A DNA stretch of 48,698 bases from Acidobacteriota bacterium (GCA_021787735.1 JAJYLL010000023.1:1-48698); one strand, 5' to 3'; shown: positions 14,636-22,720, counted from the first letter of the stretch. Made by a program: numbers and translations. The notes: generated by a model from the letters alone, not told the origin.

Positions 14636-16650
14636 AACAAATGAAAAACGGAAGTAGGAAATTGGATGTAGGAAGTAGATTCCTATGTGGAGTTGCCTTT
14701 GCCCTATTCGCTATTTCCTATTCGCTGGCCACTGCGTTTTCCCAGCAGCCCCAGGCGCCTGCCGGCACGCCGCTTTATTCGGTGAACGCAAAGTATGTGA
14801 ACGGCTTGGCGCCGGGGTATTGGGGCACGGCAGGGAGCGGACTCACCTTGAGCCTGAGCGTGGGGACTGCCTACTGCGGCAACCCACCTGTGCCGGTCAG
14901 CTATCCCGGTGGATCGTTGGCCTTGGCTGCCAGCACCACGAACTACGTTTACCTGGACCCTGCGAACGACTGTGCTCCCACCGCTGGCACGTCCGCATTT
15001 TCGGCAGGGCAAATTCCTATTGCGAAAGTAGTGACCGGGACCTCATCCATCACTACGATCACCGATTTACGAACATGGTTCCACCCGCAGCCCTGCACGA
15101 TGGGGACAGGCGGGGCCGTCAATTGCTCATCCCTGGGAACAAACCAGAACATTACGCTGACACCGAGCGGCAGCGGCGACTCTGTGATTGCGAATCTTGT
15201 GGACAATGGCGGCCAGGTCTTCAATGTCAAGGCTTATGGTGCAAAAGGCGATGGAACGACGAATGACAGTCCGGCTTTTCAAGCAGCATACAACGCAGCC
15301 ATAGCGGCGGGCGGCGGGACTGTGTATATTCCTCCTGCGGCAGGCTCAAGTTGTTATCTGCTGAATACCGCCATCAATATGACGAACGATGGTCATTATG
15401 TACGAATGATTGGCACCGGCGGAATTGGGGTCTTGCAGACAGGCTCAGCCGGATTGATATGCGGCAACACAGGCGGGATAGTGTTTGATATAACCTTCTC
15501 AAGCAATAAAACTTTTGAAGGGATAGATGTTACTGCACAGAAATCTGGATTGAGCAATCCTAGCACGGTAGGGATTTTTTCCGGCCGCAACACTTCAGCT
15601 CAAAGTGGTCAGAACAACCACATCACTAACTGCACATTTTCTATGCCGCTTCATTACAGCGGCACCACGTACTCATTCGGGGTTTATCTCTTCGGGGGCG
15701 AAATCACGTTCCTGTCGGATGACGTTCTTGAAGCGGACTATCCTTTGGTTATAACAGGCACGAACAACTTTAATGTAACGAGTCCGTTTGTCACGCTTGG
15801 GACAGTGACATATTCCGAGACGGACACATCATTCAGGAACATGGAGCTGCTTTCCTCTGGCCTTGGGCCTGCTGTTTATATTTACGGAGCCAGCGATGTA
15901 ACGCTCTCCGGGCATAGCTGGAATTTCAGTCAGGCGAACCCTTATCCATCGGGGCTTTACAATTATGCTTTTTACATCAACAACTCCCATGACATTCATA
16001 TCAATTATTGGCGTCAGGAAGGGTATCCGGGATTTGCTTATATTGACGATGGCTTACAAGGTAGCTATATCGAGGGGACAGATGGATCGAGCCCTTCTCC
16101 GGCTCTACATGCCGTCGAATTTAATAACGCATCATCGGAAGTGTTGAACGACGTCTTCAAAATCTTCGATGAGTTTCCCACATCCACTAACTGGTATTAT
16201 GACGCGACTGAAGGATCCCCGACAGGCGTAGCCGTATTAGATGATGTTCATTTCTACTGCGGGAAGGAAGATAATTGCGTCAACATCCCGACGGGGAATT
16301 ATTCAACCGGTGCCGCCACCTACTGGGCAAGGATTCATTGGTCAGGAGGCCAATACAATAAATATCCCGTGGTAAAAATGGGATCGGGCAATTATGTCGA
16401 ACCCGTCACCGGAACCTTCACCATTCCCACAACCTCAGTTCCAGCCAACAGTTGCTTGAGCTTGTCGTCCGTCCCCGCTGCGGGGAACGTCACCGAAGCT
16501 TCTATCTTATTCGCGCCGCAAGAGTGGTATAACCTGATTGTGACCGGCGACATCGTCAACGGTGCTCTGACGCCTAAAGTCTGTAATCCAACGTCTAGCG
16601 CTATAGCTCCCAGCTATAGCGTCGGCGTAACTTTCAAGGTCGTTCAGTGA
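14629..16650 (+). CDS. Tailspike-like right-handed beta-helix (pectate lyase superfamily) protein 2
   Basis: A 673-residue paralogue in architecture of the first tailspike. Its beta-helix entry is GGQVFNVKAYGAKGDGTTND at about residues 190-210, followed by GGGTVYIPPA and about 400 residues of short strands. The N-terminus carries a signal-peptide-like segment (CGVAFALFAISYSLATAFS, about 20-40) again encoded by a heptamer repeat. A cysteine-containing domain precedes the helix (AYCGNPPVPVSYPGG and NDCAPTAGTSAF). The gene overlaps the preceding fibre gene by 7 bp, so translation is coupled. From about 15340 on it is visibly more AT-rich than its neighbours, consistent with separate acquisition of the receptor-binding part. 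Polysaccharide binding or cleavage is likely; the active site could not be assigned. Confidence 0.65.
   Translation: MVKQMKNGSRKLDVGSRFLCGVAFALFAISYSLATAFSQQPQAPAGTPLYSVNAKYVNGLAPGYWGTAGSGLTLSLSVGTAYCGNPPVPVSYPGGSLALAASTTNYVYLDPANDCAPTAGTSAFSAGQIPIAKVVTGTSSITTITDLRTWFHPQPCTMGTGGAVNCSSLGTNQNITLTPSGSGDSVIANLVDNGGQVFNVKAYGAKGDGTTNDSPAFQAAYNAAIAAGGGTVYIPPAAGSSCYLLNTAINMTNDGHYVRMIGTGGIGVLQTGSAGLICGNTGGIVFDITFSSNKTFEGIDVTAQKSGLSNPSTVGIFSGRNTSAQSGQNNHITNCTFSMPLHYSGTTYSFGVYLFGGEITFLSDDVLEADYPLVITGTNNFNVTSPFVTLGTVTYSETDTSFRNMELLSSGLGPAVYIYGASDVTLSGHSWNFSQANPYPSGLYNYAFYINNSHDIHINYWRQEGYPGFAYIDDGLQGSYIEGTDGSSPSPALHAVEFNNASSEVLNDVFKIFDEFPTSTNWYYDATEGSPTGVAVLDDVHFYCGKEDNCVNIPTGNYSTGAATYWARIHWSGGQYNKYPVVKMGSGNYVEPVTGTFTIPTTSVPANSCLSLSSVPAAGNVTEASILFAPQEWYNLIVTGDIVNGALTPKVCNPTSSAIAPSYSVGVTFKVVQ
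14648..14735. repeat. Inverted GAAGTAG-type repeat encoding a signal-like segment
   Basis: The left arm (about 14651-14682; GGAAGTA, GGAAATT, GGATGTA, GGAAGTA) and right arm (about 14701-14729; CCTATTC, GCTATTT, CCTATTC, GCTGGCC) are partly complementary. They lie within the first 36 codons of tailspike 2 and encode the hydrophobic ALFAISYSLA stretch. Confidence 0.6.
16599..16621. other. Perfect 10-bp inverted repeat in the 3' end of tailspike 2
   Basis: CGCTATAGCT (16599-16608), a 3-nt loop CCC, and AGCTATAGCG (16612-16621) form a perfect stem within the last 20 codons of the gene. No T-run follows, so it is not a classic intrinsic terminator. It is the last distinctive structure of the phage-like module. 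Confidence 0.6.
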
Positions 16651-16860
16651 AATTGGACGAGGCCACAACAGAGGTTATTAGCCTTGCGGCAATGGTCACA
16701 TCGGCGCCTGGAGCGCCAGGAAGTATTGGCATCAAACTGGCGCGTTCAAGTGCGTGTCCCGGTTTCAGTCACCGGGCCGCTTGCGGACGGAGGGGCTTTC
16801 ATAATCTTCTTTTTTGTTGGCTGCTGGCATATTGTGCAAATTCGGACTAGAATTTCCCTC

Positions 16861-17250
16861 GTGATTGGATTCTTCAGTGCGGCGCGTTTAATACGTCAGT
16901 TTCCGGCTGTGATGGCGCTGATGTTGGCATGCGCCATCTCCGGAACGCCCATCAAGTCTTTGGCCTTTCAAAACCAGGAACCGCCCCCGCAAGATATTTC
17001 TTTTTCAGTTAATGGGACCATTACGGAGCAATCGTCCGGAAAGCTCACAGTGGACAGTGGCCAGAACATGCTGTTTACCGTCAAGTACGATTCCACAACG
17101 AAGATTGAACAGAAGGATGGTAGCCCCGCCAAGGCTTCGGACCTCCGTGTGGGAGTCAAAATTCTCGCAAAAGGTGCTCTTACCGAGGCGGGTGACGTGA
17201 TCGCAAAGACGATTACGATTGAATCCGGCTCAAAGGGCCCGCCAAAGTGA
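16861..17250 (+). CDS. Secreted small protein with DUF5666-like domain
   Basis: A protein of about 129 residues with a signal sequence (SAARLIRQFPAVMALMLACA then ISGTPIKSLA) and a small beta-barrel domain typical of DUF5666 proteins (KLTVDSGQNMLFTVKYDSTT; DLRVGVKILAKGALTE). It is probably exported to the periplasm. Starts are uncertain: GTG at 16861 keeps a full signal peptide, while ATG at 16912 would shorten it. Neither has a good ribosome site, and the frame is open back to 16684. It is the first gene after the phage-like module and stands convergent to the next operon. Molecular role unknown. Confidence 0.55.
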   Translation: MIGFFSAARLIRQFPAVMALMLACAISGTPIKSLAFQNQEPPPQDISFSVNGTITEQSSGKLTVDSGQNMLFTVKYDSTTKIEQKDGSPAKASDLRVGVKILAKGALTEAGDVIAKTITIESGSKGPPK

Positions 17251-17263
17251 GAATAAGGTGACA

Positions 17264-18235
17264 CTAGCGGGGCAATCCCTGCCAGATTGCGAAGGGTTTT
17301 CCTCTTTTCTTCTCAAGCGCTTCACGATAGATAAAGCCGGCCGCCGTTACATCCCAGATCGCAATACCGCATGACTTAAAGACTGTTACTGCATCGCCGG
17401 AGTTGCGGGATGGTTTGCTTCCCGCTACAACATCTTTTAATTCCACAACTTCGTCCCAGCTTCGGCTGGCTGCTGCGAGTCCCTGCACCAGATCGCCCGC
17501 TTCTTCGCGGGCCTGATCTATGGAATCGACTGCGATGATTGCGGCTCTTCGCAGCACCGCGTCATCCATTTCCCGACGGCTGGCCATGTTGGCGCCGATG
17601 GCGTTGACGTGGGTTCCCGGACGGAGCCATTCGCCCTTGACGACGGGTTCTGCTGAAGTCGTCGCCGCGATCACGATATCACCAAAGCGCGTAGCCTCCT
17701 CAGCGATGGCTGCGGGCTCGACGGGAATCCCGAGGCGAGTTGTCATGTCTTTGCAGAATTCCACTCGGTGCGTTCCGTCTCTGGCGAACACACGGGCTGC
17801 ATGTATCTGACGCACGCCGGCGACGGCCTCCAGTTGTGTGCGGGCCTGCCGCCCGGCACCGATCACACCAACTGTTGACGCATCTGGCCGCGCCATATAT
17901 CGGGTCGCCACTCCGCTTGCCGCCCCGGTCCGAATTCGGCCCAGGTGATCCGCTTCGATGATGGCCAGCATTTCGCCCGTCCGGGTGTCGAAAAGCAGCA
18001 CAAGAAATCGTGCCGCGCCGGAGGTGATGGTGTATATCTTCATGCCCGCCAGACGTTCGTCTGCCAGTGCCGCCGCCATGTAGTGAAGCGAAAAACCGGG
18101 CTGGAAAAGTCGCTGCCGGGACTGATTGACGGTCGCACCGCTGTGTTGGGCAATGAAGCTGGCTTCCACATGTTTAAGAGCCTGCTTCATGGGGAAGAGT
18201 TCCAGGACATCTGCTTCAGTCAGAAAAAGCGTCAT
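17264..18235 (-). CDS. Ornithine cyclodeaminase / mu-crystallin family enzyme
   Basis: A 323-residue NAD(P)-dependent enzyme of the ornithine cyclodeaminase/mu-crystallin family. Members deaminate ornithine to proline, reduce cyclic imines or make related amino acids, so the substrate is open. Visible features are the substrate loop [10 protein letters not shown] (about 64-73), [15 protein letters not shown] (about 97-110), the Rossmann motif [13 protein letters not shown] (about 122-134) and a second binding loop [11 protein letters not shown]. The start has AAGGAG just upstream and lies 15 bp after the preceding stop, so it is the last gene of a minus-strand operon with the creatininase-like gene. 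Confidence 0.8.
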   Translation of the reverse strand: MTLFLTEADVLELFPMKQALKHVEASFIAQHSGATVNQSRQRLFQPGFSLHYMAAALADERLAGMKIYTITSGAARFLVLLFDTRTGEMLAIIEADHLGRIRTGAASGVATRYMARPDASTVGVIGAGRQARTQLEAVAGVRQIHAARVFARDGTHRVEFCKDMTTRLGIPVEPAAIAEEATRFGDIVIAATTSAEPVVKGEWLRPGTHVNAIGANMASRREMDDAVLRRAAIIAVDSIDQAREEAGDLVQGLAAASRSWDEVVELKDVVAGSKPSRNSGDAVTVFKSCGIAIWDVTAAGFIYREALEKKRGKPFAIWQGLPR

Positions 18236-18250
18236 TATTCTCCTTCGGTA

Positions 18251-19225
18251 TCAGTGAAGCCAATGCAGGATTGCCCACCCTGCAAGCACCAACCCCGCGA
18301 CGGCGGCCACAAAGGGGAAACCCGTGCGCAGGAAAGGGAGCTTGTACAAAATGGAAGTCCGCCACCATTTCTTGTTCCGGGCGTCCAGCACTGGCAAGAC
18401 GAATTCCCACACTGCTTCAAGAAATAATTGCTGCGCAGCCAGCCCCAACTCTGTGCAAGCGGCCGAAGGCGTCCCAATATAGCCCATCCGATTTCCCAGT
18501 TGCAAAGGGTAGTTCCTGCGGAGGGCGTCAATAAGCCTGAACTTTTGCGTCGGCAAGCCCGCGTATGTTGAATTCACCAGTTCCGGCCGGGCCAGGAGAA
18601 CAAGCGACGTTTCCCACATTCCGGCATGGGTATCGCCGCTGAGCGCCTCACGTTCCACTGCCGTAAACGGGCGACCGAGGATGGCTTCCAAGCGATTCGC
18701 GTATCGGCCGCGCATGAACTCCCATAGCACCGGACCGCTCACGGAAAGCATTCGGACCTTGTAGCGCCTTGTGACTGCGGCCGCAGCCTCTTCGAGGGCC
18801 ACGATGTGGCGAGGTCCGCCGTGACCGTTCAGCACCAGCAGATAACTGAATCCGTGGCGGGCGAGTGCCGCTCCATAATCGAGGGTCACATTCCTTACCG
18901 TACGCGCGCGAGCCAGGAGCGTTCCGGCGTGGTCGAATGCTGAGGCACCGATGGGAATGCTGGGGCCGATCAGAACCGTCCATCCGGGCTCGGCTTCGAG
19001 TATTCTCTCGGCCAGTTTTCTGCAGATTGTATCCGCGGTCATCAGGTCAGTGCCAACGGGAAGGTGAGGGCCGTGTTCTTCAAGCGGGCTGACGGTGAAG
19101 AGGACGACAGTGCGTGTGCGGTCAAAGGTCTCGAGTTGGGAAAAGGTTAGCTCTTCGAGACGAAAAATGCGGCCCTTTCCGGTTGCGGTCAGCTTTCCGG
19201 CGCTGGATGGAGGAGTTTCATCCAT
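18251..19225 (-). CDS. Creatininase-family amidohydrolase with C-terminal membrane anchor
   Basis: A 324-residue metal-dependent hydrolase of the creatininase family. Metal-ligand motifs are seen as SPLEEHGPHLPVGTD (E50, H51, H54, D60), LNGHGGPRH (H135) and DTHAGMWETS (H200, E205). Relatives open cyclic amides such as creatinine or act in cofactor and modified-peptide pathways. The end holds a hydrophobic helix (VAAVAGLVLAGWAILHWL, about 303-321) preceded by basic residues, which would tie the enzyme to the membrane and is unusual for this mostly soluble family. The ATG at 19225 is chosen because a GAAGG site lies upstream and it falls 13 bp after the preceding gene's stop. A longer frame to 19390 overlaps that gene and is not favoured. 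Confidence 0.75.
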   Translation of the reverse strand: MDETPPSSAGKLTATGKGRIFRLEELTFSQLETFDRTRTVVLFTVSPLEEHGPHLPVGTDLMTADTICRKLAERILEAEPGWTVLIGPSIPIGASAFDHAGTLLARARTVRNVTLDYGAALARHGFSYLLVLNGHGGPRHIVALEEAAAAVTRRYKVRMLSVSGPVLWEFMRGRYANRLEAILGRPFTAVEREALSGDTHAGMWETSLVLLARPELVNSTYAGLPTQKFRLIDALRRNYPLQLGNRMGYIGTPSAACTELGLAAQQLFLEAVWEFVLPVLDARNKKWWRTSILYKLPFLRTGFPFVAAVAGLVLAGWAILHWLH

Positions 19226-19238
19226 GTTACGCAGGCCT

Positions 19239-20639
19239 TCATTGGGCCAAATCGGTTGAGGGTCCGTTCGGCGCATGCGAAGACCGCAGGGACCGCTCGA
19301 ACTCCCGGCTAAACGTGTCGAGGAGATTCTTCCTTTCCTGCGTGACGCGGACCGACCGGCCAGGATGCAGCACTTTCCGGACCAGCACATGGGTTCGATG
19401 CCGCACCAGCCACCGATAGCGCCAAAGATATGCGCCCGAAACAGGCAGGGTCAAAGTGTAATACCCTGCGGCTGCCCGGCCCCACCAGAAGTGAACGATG
19501 AAAACCTGAGCAGTGTAAGAACTCAACACGATGAAGATTCGTAACAGCCATTCGACTTTGGGATCTCTTCTGGGTGAATTCTTGAACAGCCCGCTGGCCC
19601 AGAGGGCGATGACCGCCGGAAGATGATTGACTAGCCCATAGAGCGCTGCCGGAAATCCAAGCACCGTTTCAACCCACGCTGCTGCGACCTTGGTTCCGGA
19701 TGCCTGCCAGGGGCCCGAGACTTCAGTAATGAATTCTTCCAATGCGCATTGCCGCCGGGCTTCACGGTAGGCATCCACAGCTTCGCGGAGTTCAACCAGC
19801 CTCGCGGGGTTTGTATAGTTTTCTTCGACGATCCATTCCCTGGCAAAACTGCTGAGTTTCAGGTCTTCCGGCCGTTGCTTCCAGGTCGGATGGTGCGCCC
19901 ATTCCAGACGAAGGTCTTCGCGCGACAAATCCTCCAGTTCTCCGGTGAGATTGTCCAGTTCCTGTTCCGCCAAACCAAATATGTTTGCGCTGATCGCAGT
20001 CCGGATCGCTTCGACAAGTTGCTGAGACGCTTCAGCAAGGTCTTCGCCAACTTTGGGCAGAAAATCTTTGGCCTGAATGGGGGCGTCAACATACACCAGA
20101 GATTCGGGCCCGCGGCGGCCCGTGCCAAGGAACCAATGCAATGGGTAGATTATGGGTTGAATGTCCTCCTGCCCTTGCAGGATTGCTTCCACCGCGAGTC
20201 GCGCGGCAAGATCCGCAGCCTGCGGGCGTTGATATCCATTTGGAGGCGCATCTCCTGCGAATAGCGCTATCACTTCCTGGTTCGCCAGGAGGTTCATGCA
20301 GGGAGCAATCGAGGCATCCTGTTGCTCGGGTGTGAAATCGAGAGTCCTCATTCCCAACGCACGTGCGGCCAACTTGCAAAAAAAGCCATGAACTTTGCCA
20401 GAGGGAAGCAGGCAATGTGCCTGTCGGTCGAGAGCGGAAACAAGCAGGAGCGAGGCAGCAAAACCCCGCGGGTGGCTGATCAGAAGAAGGGCCGGTCCGG
20501 TTTGCTCAAGTCTTTCCCGGTTGAGCAATCGGAGTCGGGGAAAGAAGATCCAGAGACTAGAGCGGACCACCGCCCGCATCAGGCGGTAGAAAAACGGAAT
20601 GTCCCGTGACTGGACACGGCGCGGATTTTGCAAGGACAA
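19239..20639 (-). CDS. Divergent PlsC-like acyltransferase, membrane protein
   Basis: A 466-residue protein similar to 1-acylglycerol-3-phosphate acyltransferases (PlsC/LPLAT). An N-terminal amphipathic stretch (FFYRLMRAVVRSSLWIFF) leads to the catalytic region LLLISHPRGFAAS at about residues 51-63. The usual H-x4-D motif reads H-x4-A here (H56, A61), so the catalytic aspartate is missing. Later come a charged helical region and hydrophobic helices near 325-355 (VLGFPAALYGLVNHLPAVIA) and 370-410, as in longer bacterial members. The start is TTG at 20639 with GAGAGGA upstream. It is part of the operon with the SH3 gene before and the creatininase gene after. It may use altered chemistry, act on another substrate, or have lost activity. 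Confidence 0.65.
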   Translation of the reverse strand: MSLQNPRRVQSRDIPFFYRLMRAVVRSSLWIFFPRLRLLNRERLEQTGPALLLISHPRGFAASLLLVSALDRQAHCLLPSGKVHGFFCKLAARALGMRTLDFTPEQQDASIAPCMNLLANQEVIALFAGDAPPNGYQRPQAADLAARLAVEAILQGQEDIQPIIYPLHWFLGTGRRGPESLVYVDAPIQAKDFLPKVGEDLAEASQQLVEAIRTAISANIFGLAEQELDNLTGELEDLSREDLRLEWAHHPTWKQRPEDLKLSSFAREWIVEENYTNPARLVELREAVDAYREARRQCALEEFITEVSGPWQASGTKVAAAWVETVLGFPAALYGLVNHLPAVIALWASGLFKNSPRRDPKVEWLLRIFIVLSSYTAQVFIVHFWWGRAAAGYYTLTLPVSGAYLWRYRWLVRHRTHVLVRKVLHPGRSVRVTQERKNLLDTFSREFERSLRSSHAPNGPSTDLAQ

Positions 20640-20687
20640 AGTATTTCCTCTCGGTGAAACTCCTGTGTCAGTTTTGCAGAAGCCGGT

Positions 20688-21665
20688 TTACCTACGCGCC
20701 GCGGGCATCGCGTCACTTTCCCATCCGTCTACGGTCCCAATCGGCCGTACAATGGTGTCGAACAGGCCATAGACGCTTTGGATCTTCTTTCCATTCCGGT
20801 CCAGAAGCCGGAGCCGGAAGTACGGAACATTGTTGATGTGCTCAACCTGGATTGGGAAACTGCCTCTCAATCCGCTCTGAACAAATGACGTGACATAATG
20901 GTGCCCCCGCACTGACCAGGTGAAAACGCGGATGTGGGTGAAATCGAGTTCCACTGTCCCTTCGCGGTCGGCGACAAGATACTGCGGAACGCTGCTGTTC
21001 CCGTCCTGAACAGTGTTCAGCACAAACCAGGCGACAGTATTGTAATCTGCTGCGTATTGCGAAATCGCATCAGGAATATCGAGCGTGATCAGCCGGCCTA
21101 AGACCCACCCCGCGCGCCTGCCGGATTGCACCAGATACCAGGCGTCTGCGGCAGATGATGCGGCTTGCTTAGGTTCGCCGCCAGGCTCGTTTCTTGCGAC
21201 CATGCGACGATCAAACACGTCCAGGGATTGGCCCTGCGTCAGCATCCCGAGCGTGGCGGCCTCCCGACTGGGTTCCAGATGAATGTTTGCGGCCAGAACG
21301 GTGTGCCCTGTTGCCTGAACCTGTTTGCCTTTGAGTTCCTGAAGGAGTTCCTGCCCGTTTTCGAAAATTTGCGCCTGAACCAGTACTTTAGTAATTACCC
21401 AGCCTTCGCTTCCATTGCCCGCTCGAACCTTCGCCCAGCTTCCTTGCTTCTTCAGAACCTCCACGCGGTCGCCATACTTCAGCACGGCAAGCACTTTGTG
21501 AACGATTGCCGGCGTGTCCAGCATGTCGAGCGACGGCGACGTGACGTACTCCACCTCCAGCGGGGCACTGGAGCCGGAGCCGTGGCTCCAATGATAGCCG
21601 GCGACAATCACTATGGCGAGCGCAACACATGCAATGATAATAATGACGACGGACTTGTTTCTAAT
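20688..21665 (-). CDS. Membrane-anchored SH3-domain protein, apparent ATT start
   Basis: Protein with two bacterial SH3-like domains: VLAVLKYGDRVEVLKKQGSW (about 55-80 in the extended numbering) and a second around LGMLTQGQSLDVFD ending at WYLVQSGRRAGWVLG. A C-terminal domain with many aromatic strands follows. The first conventional start is GTG at 21611, but that truncates an evident signal anchor. In-frame codons from ATT at 21665 give IRNKSVVIIIIACVALAI, and GGAGG lies 5 bp upstream of that ATT. An upstream 10-codon frame (ATG at 21693) ends with a TAG that overlaps this ATT. It is the first gene of the four-gene minus-strand operon. Cell-envelope location is likely; the ligand is unknown. 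Confidence 0.6.
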   Translation of the reverse strand: MRNKSVVIIIIACVALAIVIVAGYHWSHGSGSSAPLEVEYVTSPSLDMLDTPAIVHKVLAVLKYGDRVEVLKKQGSWAKVRAGNGSEGWVITKVLVQAQIFENGQELLQELKGKQVQATGHTVLAANIHLEPSREAATLGMLTQGQSLDVFDRRMVARNEPGGEPKQAASSAADAWYLVQSGRRAGWVLGRLITLDIPDAISQYAADYNTVAWFVLNTVQDGNSSVPQYLVADREGTVELDFTHIRVFTWSVRGHHYVTSFVQSGLRGSFPIQVEHINNVPYFRLRLLDRNGKKIQSVYGLFDTIVRPIGTVDGWESDAMPAARR

Positions 21666-21972
21666 AGGTTCCTCCCACGGCAGGAAACGACATTCTGTTT
21701 AACTGGTTGTAGCCAGCGACATTCTCTTGATCCCCCGCTCCGACCGTAGCCCTCCCTGGCGGCAATATGAGAAACTCATGTTGTAGTTTACAACTGGCAG
21801 GGCTGAAGTGGACGCGTTTTTGAGTCTGGTCCACCCGCTTTGGGCTTATGGTTTCATCTGCTCGCGTCGGCGAGTCATTACTCGCACCAGGAGCATTGCT
21901 GTGCTCCCAGGCCCAACCGATGGGTCATCCTTCCAGTCGCCGGATGTTGACAGAAACAGCCTGCCATGCCTA

Positions 21973-22671
21973 ATGGGACTGTTCTCGCGCTGTAACAACT
22001 TAAACTTAATCTTTCTGACGGAGGATGCCACGAAGATCGAACGTCTCAACATTCCGGGTCCCGAAGGAGTAATCGATGCGCTGCTCGAATGGAATCCCGA
22101 GTGGACGCCGCGCCGGCTCGCCATTGTGTGCCATCCACATCCTCTCTACGGCGGCACCATGCACAACAAAGTTGTTTTTCGGGCCGCCAAAGCCGCAACT
22201 TATTTGGGAATTCCGGCGCTGCGCTTCAATTTCCGCGGTGTCGGCCACAGCGAAGGGAAACACGCTGACGGCATCGGCGAGCGTGACGACGCCCGCGCAG
22301 TACTGGACTATCTGGCAGGGCGGTTTCCGCGAATCCCTGTGGTAATGATGGGGTTCTCGTTTGGTTCCGTGGTAGCGCTGGCAGTGGGTTCGACCGATGA
22401 GCGGGTTGACTCCCTGGTGGGGATCGGCCTGCCCGTCAACTCTGCGGATTTCCATTTTCTTGGGGAAATTCGCAAGCCCAAACTGCTGGTGCAGGGAACA
22501 GAGGACCAGTTCGGTTCCCGGGAAAGAGTCGAGAAGCTCTTTTCCTCGTTGAAGGAACCGAAGCGGCTGAGGTTTGTTGAGGATGCAGATCACTTCCTGA
22601 CCGGTAGGCTTCATGACCTTCAATTGGTGATACAGGAATTTCTCTGCGACATCGTCAATCCATTACAATAA
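21973..22671 (+). CDS. Alpha/beta hydrolase (COG2945-like)
   Basis: Cytoplasmic alpha/beta hydrolase of the dienelactone hydrolase-like COG2945 group. Visible are the oxyanion region CHPHPLYGGTMHNKVVFRAA, the GVGHSEG turn, the nucleophile elbow MGFSFGSVVAL (serine in G-F-S-F-G), the acid-bearing strand KLLVQGTEDQFGS and the final histidine ADHFLTG. The length, about 232 residues from this ATG, is typical of the family. The start is uncertain: ATG at 21973 has no clear site, a frame open to 21808 looks non-conserved, and GGAGG at 22020-22024 precedes only an out-of-frame ATG. It is divergent from the SH3 operon. The substrate is unknown. Confidence 0.65.
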   Translation: MGLFSRCNNLNLIFLTEDATKIERLNIPGPEGVIDALLEWNPEWTPRRLAIVCHPHPLYGGTMHNKVVFRAAKAATYLGIPALRFNFRGVGHSEGKHADGIGERDDARAVLDYLAGRFPRIPVVMMGFSFGSVVALAVGSTDERVDSLVGIGLPVNSADFHFLGEIRKPKLLVQGTEDQFGSRERVEKLFSSLKEPKRLRFVEDADHFLTGRLHDLQLVIQEFLCDIVNPLQ

Positions 22672-22720
22672 GGGTGTAGGCAGTCACGGTCCCGAGTAAA
22701 TCAACTTTCGGGGTGATCTG

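Noticed and set aside
16651-17264. Attachment site or prophage boundary
   Set aside because: No tRNA gene, direct repeat pair or integrase was found at the right end of the module; the left end is outside the window.
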